Source of the DNA: Larkinella terrae
GTDB taxonomy: Bacteria > Bacteroidota > Bacteroidia > Cytophagales > Spirosomataceae
Reading direction: 5' to 3'
Length of the DNA: 64,000 bases
Assembly (NCBI RefSeq): GCF_009668025.1
Contig: NZ_WJXZ01000013.1
Span: 1 to 64,000 of the forward strand
Shown: positions 53,435-62,157 of the stretch, piece by piece
How positions within the stretch are numbered: the stretch's first letter is position 1
How the letters are laid out: each line of letters starts with the position of its first letter
Translations under genes and position numbers: made by a program
Notes under the pieces: generated by a model
Database searches by the model: none
What the model saw: only the letters and a program-made list of their open reading frames with translations
Told to the model about the DNA's origin: nothing

Positions 53435-55024
53435 ATGATTCATACGCTTTCATTAACCCTCGAACCGGATATCGCGTTGGACGATGCGGCTTTCGAGCGG
53501 GAAGTTTATAACCGGTTACAAATTCCGCCCGATCTGCTCAACGAAGCCGCGTCGGAACGGCCCGTTGTACGGAAACTGCGCCAGTCCATCGACGCGCGGT
53601 CCCGGCAGGTCAAGGTTCATGTTGATGCGGAGGTGTATGTCGGCGAAACGCCCCGGCCATTGATTGCGTACCAGCGTCAGTATCCGAATGTCAGCCGGGC
53701 TCGTCAGGCCATTGTGGTCGGCGCAGGTCCGGCGGGTTTGTTCGCGGCATTGCGATTGGTCGAGCTGGGTATCAAACCGGTGGTTCTGGAACGAGGCAGC
53801 GATGTTCGGGTCCGTAGGCGCGATTTGGCCGCTATTAACAAAGAGCATATCGTCAATCCGGAGTCCAACTACTGCTTCGGGGAAGGCGGTGCCGGAACGT
53901 ATTCTGACGGCAAATTGTACACACGCTCCAAAAAGCGGGGCGATGTGCGCCGGATTCTCGAAATTCTGGTTGCCCACGGCGCTACCGACCAGATTCTGGT
54001 TGACGCTCACCCGCATATCGGTACCAACAAGTTACCCGAAGTAGTCGTGGCATTGCGGCAGAGTGTTGTCGAAGCGGGCGGAGAAATCCGGTTCAACACC
54101 CGGATGGTCGACCTGCTCATCGAACAAAACGAAATTAAAGGAGTTGTAACCGATCGGGGTGACGAACTGACTGGTTTGGGAGTGATCCTGGCCACGGGTC
54201 ATTCGGCTCGCGACGTGTTTGGTTTGTTACACCAAAAAGGAATTACCATTGAAAGCAAGCCGTTTGCGATGGGCGTCCGGATTGAACACCAGCAGTCGTT
54301 CATCGATCAGGTGCAATACCACCGGCCCGATCGCGGGGATTATCTTCCGGCGGCTTCCTACAGTCTGGTGACGCAGACCCGGTTTAAAGGAATTGAGCGC
54401 GGGGTGTTTTCTTTTTGCATGTGTCCGGGCGGTTTTATTGTTCCGGCGGCTACGGCACCGGGCGAATTGGTCGTTAATGGCATGTCTCCTTCACGTCGCG
54501 ATTCGCAGTTTGCCAATTCGGGCCTGGTGGTGGCGATTCATGAAAACGATCTGAACGTGTACCGGGATTATGGCCCCCTGGCCGGCATGCAATTCCAGAA
54601 GGAAGTGGAGCAGCAAGCCTGTCAGCTGGCCGGTGGCAACCAGACCGCCCCGGCACAGCGGGTTTCTGATTTTGTAAACGGACGGCTTTCCAGCCGCTTG
54701 CTGGAAACGTCTTACCAGCCCGGTTTAAAACCGGTCGATATGACGGCGGTTTTACCGGAAACGATTGCCGCTCCGCTGAAAGCCGGTTTGCAACAGTTTG
54801 GTAAATCGATGCGTGGTTACGTCACGAATGAGGCCCAGATGATTGGCGTCGAAAGCCGGACTTCCTCGCCCGTTCGGATTCCGCGCCTGGCCGACACGCT
54901 CGAACACGTGCAGATCCGGCGGTTATTTCCGTGCAGCGAAGGTGCCGGATACGCCGGTGGAATCGTTTCTGCCGCCATGGATGGGGAAAAATGTGCTGAA
55001 CAACTTGTTAAACGCTATGCTTGA
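53435..55024 (+). CDS. FAD-dependent oxidoreductase (COG2509 type)
   Basis: A 529-residue flavoprotein. The ATG at 53435 has an AGAAGGA sequence upstream; an in-frame TTG at 53408 is less likely. The FAD-binding Rossmann motif is IVVGAGPAGLFAALRL (about residues 94-109). An N-terminal domain of about 90 residues precedes it, as in the uncharacterised FAD-dependent dehydrogenase group. SNYCFGEGGAGTYSDGKLYT and CMCPGGFIVPAAT are family blocks. The substrate is unknown. The Nudix gene starts 8 bases before its stop, so they are coupled. Confidence 0.85.
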   Translation: MIHTLSLTLEPDIALDDAAFEREVYNRLQIPPDLLNEAASERPVVRKLRQSIDARSRQVKVHVDAEVYVGETPRPLIAYQRQYPNVSRARQAIVVGAGPAGLFAALRLVELGIKPVVLERGSDVRVRRRDLAAINKEHIVNPESNYCFGEGGAGTYSDGKLYTRSKKRGDVRRILEILVAHGATDQILVDAHPHIGTNKLPEVVVALRQSVVEAGGEIRFNTRMVDLLIEQNEIKGVVTDRGDELTGLGVILATGHSARDVFGLLHQKGITIESKPFAMGVRIEHQQSFIDQVQYHRPDRGDYLPAASYSLVTQTRFKGIERGVFSFCMCPGGFIVPAATAPGELVVNGMSPSRRDSQFANSGLVVAIHENDLNVYRDYGPLAGMQFQKEVEQQACQLAGGNQTAPAQRVSDFVNGRLSSRLLETSYQPGLKPVDMTAVLPETIAAPLKAGLQQFGKSMRGYVTNEAQMIGVESRTSSPVRIPRLADTLEHVQIRRLFPCSEGAGYAGGIVSAAMDGEKCAEQLVKRYA

Positions 55025-55664
55025 TTATTCGTTTCATAGCTTCGCCAACGCCCTGCGGGAGCGCCTGGCCGAACCACTGCCCGGTCCCGATGCTCATTTG
55101 AAGATGGCTTCACGGTCGCGGTTACGAATGGCTATGCAACCGAATGAACGAACCCGGCGGAGTGCGGTTTTGATTGTATTTTATCCTTACCAGAATTCCA
55201 TTTATTTACCCCTGATTCTGCGGCCCCAGTACGACGGCGTTCACGCCGGGCAAATGGCGTTTCCCGGCGGGCGCATGGAACGGAGCGACGAAAGTCTGAT
55301 TCGCACGGCCCTGCGGGAAGCCCAGGAAGAAGTCGGAATTCGGGTGACGGACGTAACGGTTTTGGGTAAACTAACCGAGATCTACATTCCCCCGAGTAAT
55401 TTTTTCGTGCAGCCGGTGGTGGGCATTCTTCCCTACCGCCCGGATTTCTACCCCGATCCCCGCGAGGTCGAGCACGTTGTCGAAGTATCGTTAGACGAAT
55501 TAATGGATGAAACCATCGTTGGCGAAAATGCCATTGAAGTGCGCGGTGTGGCCATCGACGCGCCCTTTTACCAGCTTCAGGGTTTCAAAGTCTGGGGCGC
55601 AACGGCCATGATGATCAGCGAGTTATTGACGGTAATCAATTCCGTCCCGAAGCAAAATAGTTAG
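55017..55664 (+). CDS. Nudix hydrolase, CoA pyrophosphatase-like
   Basis: A 215-residue Nudix enzyme. Start at 55017 overlaps the oxidoreductase stop by 8 bases; a longer open frame lies inside that gene and is not used. The Nudix box is GGRMERSD then REAQEEVG (residues about 84-108), preceded by the CoA-pyrophosphatase-type stretch HAGQMAFPGG. It would hydrolyse CoA or related nucleotide pyrophosphates. Length and context fit the NudL/YeaB type. Confidence 0.88.
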   Translation: MLDYSFHSFANALRERLAEPLPGPDAHLKMASRSRLRMAMQPNERTRRSAVLIVFYPYQNSIYLPLILRPQYDGVHAGQMAFPGGRMERSDESLIRTALREAQEEVGIRVTDVTVLGKLTEIYIPPSNFFVQPVVGILPYRPDFYPDPREVEHVVEVSLDELMDETIVGENAIEVRGVAIDAPFYQLQGFKVWGATAMMISELLTVINSVPKQNS

Positions 55665-55992
55665 AAAAAGGGTGCCATTCTGTTACAAAATTATTATATT
55701 TGTGATACAAGTATTATATAGTTTTTTTCTGGATTATGAATACAACCCAAATCGCCCAAAAACCGGTAGTCGGACCTTTTCAGGTATTTCTACAAAACCG
55801 GCACCTCTTTTGTTAATTCAAACTGGCAGCATAAAGAAATTTGTTTTTCGGTCTGAATCCCGCTTTTAAACCAATCAGGGCGGTTTTCTCGAAAATAATT
55901 GTATCTTTATGAAGCTATCGACGGTTCATTTCTTCCCGCCGACCCAGTCAACACGATAGCATTTACCAAAGCATTTATCCGTAACCATTCGA
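55665..55992. other. Intergenic region upstream of parC
   Basis: This 328-base gap has an AT-rich start. It holds an exact -7 box TATATTTG (55695-55702) and a near one, TATCTTTA (55902-55909), which is better placed for parC. Neither has a clear -33 element. A short plus-strand frame at 55672-55869 has no start of quality and no family resemblance. Confidence 0.5.
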
Positions 55993-58653
55993 ATGAGCGA
56001 AATTCTGGACCCAACTGATTTACCGGAAGATCAAAATGAAAATACCCTGCACGAACAAACCGTGGTATCGGGTCTCTACGAAAACTGGTTTTTAGAGTAT
56101 GCGTCTTACGTAATTCTGGAAAGGGCAGTTCCCGCCGTTGAAGACGGTCTGAAACCCGTACAACGCCGGATTCTCCACGCCCTGAAGGAAATGGACGACG
56201 GTCGTTTTAATAAAGTTGCGAACGTCATCGGGCAAACCATGCAATACCACCCGCATGGTGACGCATCGATCGGCGACGCAATGACTACCATTGGTCAGAA
56301 AAACCTGGTTTTCGACACGCAGGGCAACTGGGGCGATGTCCGAACCGGTGACGGCGCAGCGGCTCCCCGTTACATCGAAGTCCGGTTATCAAAGTTCGGA
56401 AACGACGTCATTTTTAACCCGCAAACCACCGAGTGGCAGTTATCGTATGACGGTCGGAAGAAAGAACCGGTCACTTTACCGGTCAAATTTCCGCTGCTGC
56501 TGGCGATGGGTGTCGAAGGAATTGCGGTGGGCTTATCCACCAAAATCCTCCCCCACAACTTCATTGAGTTGATCGAAGCATCGATTAACATTCTGAAAGA
56601 CAAACCAGTAACTTTATATCCCGACTTTCAAACCGGCGGTTACATCGACGTCAGCAATTACAACGATGGGGGCCGCGGTGGCAAAGCCCGCATCCGGGCA
56701 AAAATTGAGGAATTTGATAAGAAAACGCTGATTATCCGCGAAATACCGTTTGGCACAACGACGACTTCGATCAAGGATTCGATCATCAAGGCCAACGACG
56801 ACGGTAAAATCAAGATCAAGAAAGTGGAAGATCTGACGTCGAAAGATGTTGAAATCCACGTTCACCTCGCCCCCGGTGTTTCGCCCGACATAACTATCGA
56901 TGCGCTCTACGCCTTCACCGAATGCGAAGTGTCGGCGTCGCCGAATGCCTGCGTGATTATTGGCGAAAAACCGCATTTCGTTACGGTTACCGACATTTTA
57001 AAGATCAATACCCAGCAGACCGTACAGTTGCTGGAGAGGGAATTGCAAATCCGTCGGGCTGAGTTGATGGAAAAACTGCTGTACAGCTCGCTGGAAAAGA
57101 TTTTTATTGAAAACCGCATTTACCGCAAAATTGAAGAATGCGAGACTTTCGAAGCCGTTCTGGAAACCATCGATAAAGGGCTAAAACCCTTTAAAAAGCA
57201 GTTTTACCGCGAAATTACGCAGGATGACCTGTTGCGTTTGACCGAAATTCGGATTAAGCGGATTTCGAAATACGACGGTTTCAAAGCCGAAGAATTGATG
57301 CGCCGACTTGAGCAGGAACTGGCCGAAGTTGAGGATAACCTGGCTAACCTGACCCGTTTCGCGATCAATTACTTCAAAGACCTGCTCAAGAAGTACAGCA
57401 AGGGCCGGGAGCGTAAAACCGAAGTTCGGGCTTTCAACACGATTGCTGCCAATGTGGTGGCCGCGGCTAACGCCAAGCTTTACGTCGATCGTGAGGGCGG
57501 TTTTGTGGGCTCTGGTCTGAAGAAAGACGAGTTCGTTTCCGACTGTTCCGATATCGACGATATCATCGTTTTCCGGCGCGACGGCAAATGCCTGGTTACA
57601 AAAATTCAGGATAAAACGTTTGTCGGGAAGGACATTATTTACTGCGCCGTCTTTAAGAAAAATGATGAGCGAAAGGTGTATAATATGCTGTACCTGGACG
57701 GAAAATCCGGGATTACGATGGCGAAGCGGTTTAGCGTAACCGCCGTCACCCGCGATCGGGAATACGACCTGACGATGGGCAATCCGAAATCGAAAGTTTT
57801 GTGGTTTACGGCTAACGACAACGGTGAAGCTGAGGTCGTTACAATTAATCTGACGGCGCAGAGCACGGCCAAAATCAAACAATTCGATTATAATTTTGCG
57901 GAAGTCGGCATTAAAAACCGGTCGGCCCAGGGCAACATTCTCACCAAATATCCGGTGCGGAAAGTGAGTCTGAAGTCGGGTGGCGTTTCGACCCTCGGCG
58001 GTGTGGACATCTGGTACGACGAACACCTCGGCCGGTTGAATCGCGACGAGCGAGGAAGATACTTGGGTAACTTCGACAATGGTGCGAGCATTCTGGTCGT
58101 ATATAAAGATGGGCAGTATGAACTGACCAATTACAACCTGACCAATCGGTACGAGCCTTCCGAAATTGCCTCGCTGGAGAAGTTTAGCGGAGAGCAGATC
58201 GTGTCGGCGGTTTATTACGAAAACAACCAGAAGGCGCATTACATCAAGCGGTTTAAAGTTGAAACCACGACGCAGGACAAGAAATTTAGCTTCATCGGTG
58301 ATACGAAAGGGTCAAAACTGCTGGCCGTTACGACCGACCGATTGCCCCGCTTCGAAATTGTTCACCAGATGAAAGACAAGGGTCCACTCGAAAAAATGGT
58401 GCTGGAACCCGAAGGTTTTATCGACGTACGCGGTTGGAAAGCGTTGGGTGCAAAATTGCCGTTTGCCAAAGTGAAAGAGGTCAAATTGTTACCACCCCGC
58501 CGGAATAATGAACGGGACATGGTGGGAAATATAACTTTAAACCCTAACTTAATCGTTGTAGAACCGGAAACCGACGAACAGCTGGATGAAACAACCGATT
58601 CGGAAGAGCAGGGAAACGAGCAACCGGCGAAACAACTAGGACTGTTTTCATGA
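55993..58653 (+). CDS. parC: DNA topoisomerase IV subunit A
   Basis: An 886-residue type IIA topoisomerase subunit A. The catalytic Tyr is in AAAPRYIEV (R126, Y127), preceded by LKPVQRRILHAL and QYHPHGDASIGDAM of the breakage-reunion domain. The C-terminal half has beta-pinwheel-like repeats. It lacks the GyrA box (QxxGGxG), and the length fits Bacteroidota ParC, not GyrA. It decatenates chromosomes with ParE, which is not in the window. The next gene begins one base after its stop. Confidence 0.92.
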   Translation: MSEILDPTDLPEDQNENTLHEQTVVSGLYENWFLEYASYVILERAVPAVEDGLKPVQRRILHALKEMDDGRFNKVANVIGQTMQYHPHGDASIGDAMTTIGQKNLVFDTQGNWGDVRTGDGAAAPRYIEVRLSKFGNDVIFNPQTTEWQLSYDGRKKEPVTLPVKFPLLLAMGVEGIAVGLSTKILPHNFIELIEASINILKDKPVTLYPDFQTGGYIDVSNYNDGGRGGKARIRAKIEEFDKKTLIIREIPFGTTTTSIKDSIIKANDDGKIKIKKVEDLTSKDVEIHVHLAPGVSPDITIDALYAFTECEVSASPNACVIIGEKPHFVTVTDILKINTQQTVQLLERELQIRRAELMEKLLYSSLEKIFIENRIYRKIEECETFEAVLETIDKGLKPFKKQFYREITQDDLLRLTEIRIKRISKYDGFKAEELMRRLEQELAEVEDNLANLTRFAINYFKDLLKKYSKGRERKTEVRAFNTIAANVVAAANAKLYVDREGGFVGSGLKKDEFVSDCSDIDDIIVFRRDGKCLVTKIQDKTFVGKDIIYCAVFKKNDERKVYNMLYLDGKSGITMAKRFSVTAVTRDREYDLTMGNPKSKVLWFTANDNGEAEVVTINLTAQSTAKIKQFDYNFAEVGIKNRSAQGNILTKYPVRKVSLKSGGVSTLGGVDIWYDEHLGRLNRDERGRYLGNFDNGASILVVYKDGQYELTNYNLTNRYEPSEIASLEKFSGEQIVSAVYYENNQKAHYIKRFKVETTTQDKKFSFIGDTKGSKLLAVTTDRLPRFEIVHQMKDKGPLEKMVLEPEGFIDVRGWKALGAKLPFAKVKEVKLLPPRRNNERDMVGNITLNPNLIVVEPETDEQLDETTDSEEQGNEQPAKQLGLFS

Positions 58654-58654
58654 C

Positions 58655-59362
58655 ATGAACCCGATGTCGTATACGACCCGCCAAGAATCTGGAAATTACA
58701 AAGGAACACGTGCCCCGGTTCGGGTGTCGCGAATGAAGCGTCTCATCAAAGGCATCATTGTCGCTGGGTTCGTGGGCGTTACGGTCGTGCTCCTTTGTAA
58801 TTTCTGGGTGGTGTACAGCACCCGGAGTCAGGTGTATTTCGACATGGATTCACTGCCCTCCAACGAAGTTGGCCTGGTTCTGGGCACGAGTAAGTCGGTA
58901 AAAAGCGGCAACGAAAATCTGTTTTTCCGCTACCGGATGGAAGCCACAGCCCGGCTTTGGAAAGTCGGCAAAATCAAGCACATCATTCTGAGCGGCAATA
59001 ACGACTCCGAATATTACAACGAACCTTCCGACATGAAGAAAGCCCTGCTCCGGCTGGGCATTCCCGAAGCCGATATGACGCTGGATTACGCCGGTTACCG
59101 GACGTTCGATTCGGTGGTTCGCTGCAAACAGGTTTTCAATCAGGATAAGATCACGATTATCTCCCAAAATTTTCACAACGCCCGCGCCCTCTACATTGGC
59201 AACCACCAGGGCATGTCGGCCATCGCCTTTGCTGCCCAGGACATTCCGGGCGGTTATTCCTTTCGGACGCTAATCCGCGAATACCTGGCCCGGCCGCTGG
59301 CGGTTCTGGATGTTTACATTGTGCATCCCCAGCCCGAAATGGAAAACAAGGAAATCAAGTAA
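58655..59362 (+). CDS. SanA/YdcF-like DUF218 membrane protein
   Basis: Up to 235 residues, with an alternative ATG at 58733 (MKRLIKGIIVAGFVGVTVV) that begins directly with the membrane anchor; the start is uncertain. After one helix comes the DUF218 domain: GLVLGTSKSV, HIILSGNNDS, DYAGYRTFDSVVRC, IISQNFHNARALYI. E. coli SanA affects envelope barrier function, but the reaction of this family is not known. It may be co-transcribed with parC. Confidence 0.85.
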   Translation: MNPMSYTTRQESGNYKGTRAPVRVSRMKRLIKGIIVAGFVGVTVVLLCNFWVVYSTRSQVYFDMDSLPSNEVGLVLGTSKSVKSGNENLFFRYRMEATARLWKVGKIKHIILSGNNDSEYYNEPSDMKKALLRLGIPEADMTLDYAGYRTFDSVVRCKQVFNQDKITIISQNFHNARALYIGNHQGMSAIAFAAQDIPGGYSFRTLIREYLARPLAVLDVYIVHPQPEMENKEIK

Positions 59363-59465
59363 TCCGAGTCTGCCCTCATTTCTCTTAAAATCGTCCGAAA
59401 TCGTGAGTTGTTCGTGGAATTGCACCGGTTATTTATTTCCGCTGTAAAAACCGCTCCTGCCTTTC

Positions 59466-59473
59466 TATTTTTG
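59466..59473 (+). promoter_or_regulatory. -7 box upstream of the DKNYY pseudogene
   Basis: TATTTTTG fits TAnnTTTG, 42 bases before the ATG at 59516. No clear -33 element. Confidence 0.4.
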
Positions 59474-59515
59474 GCGTGTCGATCAGCTGTCGTTCGGTAT
59501 TAAAAACAGCAAGCC

Positions 59516-60624
59516 ATGAAATTCGTCTCGCTACTTCTTTCCATTTTTGGCTTGGGTGCCCTTTTTTCCTGCAAAAAAACCGGATATGAAACGAAGAACG
59601 GTTTGGTCTATTTCAAAGACACTGCGGTTCGGGAAGCTGATCCCAACTCATTCGAGACGCTGAATACCGTTTTTGGCAAAGACGCAAAGAATGCCTACTA
59701 CCGGGGCGTCGTACTGGAAGCAGAGGCTGGTAGCTTTGTCGCACTGGATGAGCATTACGCCAAAGATAAATCAACGGTTTTCTATTGCGATAATGCGTTG
59801 AATGGACAGACTTATTTCACAACCCGCAACAACGTAATCCGAAAAATTGCCGGAGCCGATGCCGCTTCGTTCGAGCGATTGGAATACAATTATTCGAAGG
59901 ATAAATCGCGTTGTTATTCCGACGGAATTGCATTTCCGGTGCAGGATGTGGCTACCTTCCAGCCCCTGAAAGGTGATTATGCAAAAGATAAACGAGTTGG
60001 TTATTTCCGATTAACCAGCATCCCGAATAGTGATGGAAACTCATTTGAACCGCTCTCCGGCACCTTTTCTAAAGATCGAAACCACGTTTTTTATTCGTGG
60101 GTAAATTAAGACGATTCGAGTAAAGTAAACCGTCCGGTTACGCAGGTAATTTCCGAAGCCGATCCCGTTTCGTTCAAGGTTATAGATGGCGACTATTCAA
60201 AAGACAATACTTTTATTACAAAACCGGTGTGGTGAAATCAGCCGACCCGAACACAGTTCATTTCGTAAAACCGTATTACTTCAATTACATTTCGGACACG
60301 ACTAACCTATTTTATCAGGACAGGCAATTAATCGGCGCAGATCATGAAACCTTCGAAATTCTCAATGACGACTACGCACGGGATGAACGAACCGTTTACT
60401 TTAAGGATAAACCGCTTCCCACCGGAGATGCAGGGTCATTTGCCGTCCTGAGTGGAGGCTATGCAAAAGATCAGAACCAGGTTTATTATTTAGGAAATGT
60501 GCTAAAAAAAGCCGATCCGGCAACGTTTAAAATCGTTGAAAATGTGTACGAACAGGATGCAGCCGACGCCCACAACACTTTCTACAATGGGAAACACACA
60601 TCCAAAATAAATAAAAATCAGTGA
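59516..60624 (+). pseudogene. Broken DKNYY-repeat lipoprotein gene
   Basis: One coding sequence of about 369 codons is interrupted twice. It begins with a lipoprotein signal (MKFVSLLLSIFGLGALFSC) and continues as tandem units of about 35-40 residues with YAKDKS, YSKDKS and FSKDRN cores, typical of the DKNYY family. An in-frame TAA lies at 60107-60109; the same frame continues DKNYY-type sequence past it. One base is missing near 60206, after which the next frame resumes with YFYYKTGVVKSADP and runs to 60624. Two lesions suggest a true pseudogene, but sequencing errors cannot be excluded. Confidence 0.8.
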
Positions 60625-60826
60625 CCTCCCTTGTCTTATTTCTTCTTTTCATGTCCAAATTTGACTTTATAAAGAATGGTGCAGCCAACCAGCACCGATT
60701 AAGTTTTCGTTAAATTGCTTTGGCGGTTCACTCCCCCGATTCGTCGGTTCACACGCATCCGTTTGTGGTTCGGTGCAATTGGAAGTAAATTGCATTCAGT
60801 ACCGTCATCAAAGCCAGCGTTACGCT

Positions 60827-62155
60827 ATGACATTTGTCTACCACAAGCGGGTAAAGGAGGCAATGACCCCTTACTACAACCTCACTTTTGCTCAGGAAAA
60901 TCTTCGGCGCGAAAAACAACGGGCGGGCCTGCTGGCGAGTGTATTTCTGGTCGGGCTGGCGCTGGCACTTCTTTTTGCCGCTTACCTGCCCATTACGGTT
61001 TTTCCACAACTGGCCAAGCAGCAGGTCATGCGGATTGTGCTCATTTTTCTGGGCTTCATGGCCGTCTACGAACTGAACATCTGGAACATGCTGCGGATCT
61101 GGGCGCAGCGGGGAATGAAAATGCCGCAGGTGACTAAATACCTGAATGCGACCTTCGAAATCACTGCGCTGTCGCTGCTGATGTATCTGCTTTCGGACAA
61201 ATTTGATCACCCGATCCTGGTGATGCTGTCGCCGTTTGCTACGATGTATTACTTTTTCATCATTCTTTCCACGCTGCGGCTTAACTTCTGGATTTCATTT
61301 TACACCGGTCTGATTGCCGGAGTCGAGTTTTTACTCCTGAGTCTGTACCTGGTCGAAGAACCCTCGTCCTTGGTCAATTCCATCAACCTATATCTGACGA
61401 CATCCTTTGCCTACGCCGTCAAATCCGTCATATTTGTTCTCTGTGGGATTTGCGCCGGGTACGTTTCCCGACAAATTCAAAAAAGTATTCAAAGTTCCAT
61501 AGAACGAAACGAGACTCAGAATCAGCTGATTACATTTTTCGGTCAGCAGGTTTCTCCCGAAATTGCCGATCTGATCATCAAGGAAAAAGGCATGCTCAAA
61601 AGCCAGCACATGAAAGTGAGCGTGCTGTTTCTGGACATTCGCAATTTTACCAAATACGCCGACAAACACACCGCCGACGATGTGGTGGCTTACCAGAATT
61701 CGTTTTTCCGCATCATTGTGGAAGTTGTCAACCGCCACGGTGGGATTGTCAACCAGTTTCTGGGCGACGGTTGCATGGTTACGTTTGGCGCGCCGGTTCC
61801 GCTGGAAAACCCGGCCGAAAATGCGGTAAAAGCCGGTTTGGAAATCATTACCGAAATCAAAAATGCCGTGCTGACAAACCAGATTATCCCGACCAGCGTG
61901 GGCATTGGCGTTCACGTGGGCGACGCCGTGATCGGAAACATTGGCACCGAAAGCCGCCAGCAGTTTTCCATTACCGGCAACGTTGTGATTCTGGCGGCCC
62001 GAATCGAGCAGCTCAACAAGGAGTATGGAACGAATATGTTGGTCTCGCAGGATGTAATTAACGAACTAACCGAATCGCCCGCCCTGTCGGAACTCCTGGG
62101 CGTAGTCGACGTTAAAGGCATGGAAGAAGGCGTTGAGCTGTACAAGCTCTCCTGA
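60827..62155 (+). CDS. Membrane protein with class III nucleotidyl cyclase-like domain
   Basis: About 442 residues from the ATG at 60827; other possible starts are a GTG at 60773 and an ATG at 60863 preceded by AGGAGG. Six hydrophobic helices span about residues 35-215. The cyclase homology domain follows: metal-binding D270 (FLDIRNFTK) and D314 (LGDGCMVTFG) are present. The usual base-selecting Lys before GD is Gln, the Asp of GDxVN is Asn (N385), and the transition-state Asn is Ile, while the Arg (R392) is kept. It may be a cyclase with altered specificity or a signalling domain without activity. Confidence 0.85.
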   Translation: MTFVYHKRVKEAMTPYYNLTFAQENLRREKQRAGLLASVFLVGLALALLFAAYLPITVFPQLAKQQVMRIVLIFLGFMAVYELNIWNMLRIWAQRGMKMPQVTKYLNATFEITALSLLMYLLSDKFDHPILVMLSPFATMYYFFIILSTLRLNFWISFYTGLIAGVEFLLLSLYLVEEPSSLVNSINLYLTTSFAYAVKSVIFVLCGICAGYVSRQIQKSIQSSIERNETQNQLITFFGQQVSPEIADLIIKEKGMLKSQHMKVSVLFLDIRNFTKYADKHTADDVVAYQNSFFRIIVEVVNRHGGIVNQFLGDGCMVTFGAPVPLENPAENAVKAGLEIITEIKNAVLTNQIIPTSVGIGVHVGDAVIGNIGTESRQQFSITGNVVILAARIEQLNKEYGTNMLVSQDVINELTESPALSELLGVVDVKGMEEGVELYKLS

Positions 62156-62157
62156 GT

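Noticed and set aside
54843-55016. Longer start for the Nudix gene
   Set aside because: The extension lies wholly inside the oxidoreductase gene in another frame; the ATG at 55017 overlaps its stop by only 8 bases.
57181-58239. Minus-strand frame of 352 codons inside parC
   Set aside because: Antisense shadow of the ParC C-terminal domain with no independent features.
55993-58653. GyrA instead of ParC
   Set aside because: No GyrA box is visible in the C-terminal domain and the protein has the layout of Bacteroidota topoisomerase IV subunit A.
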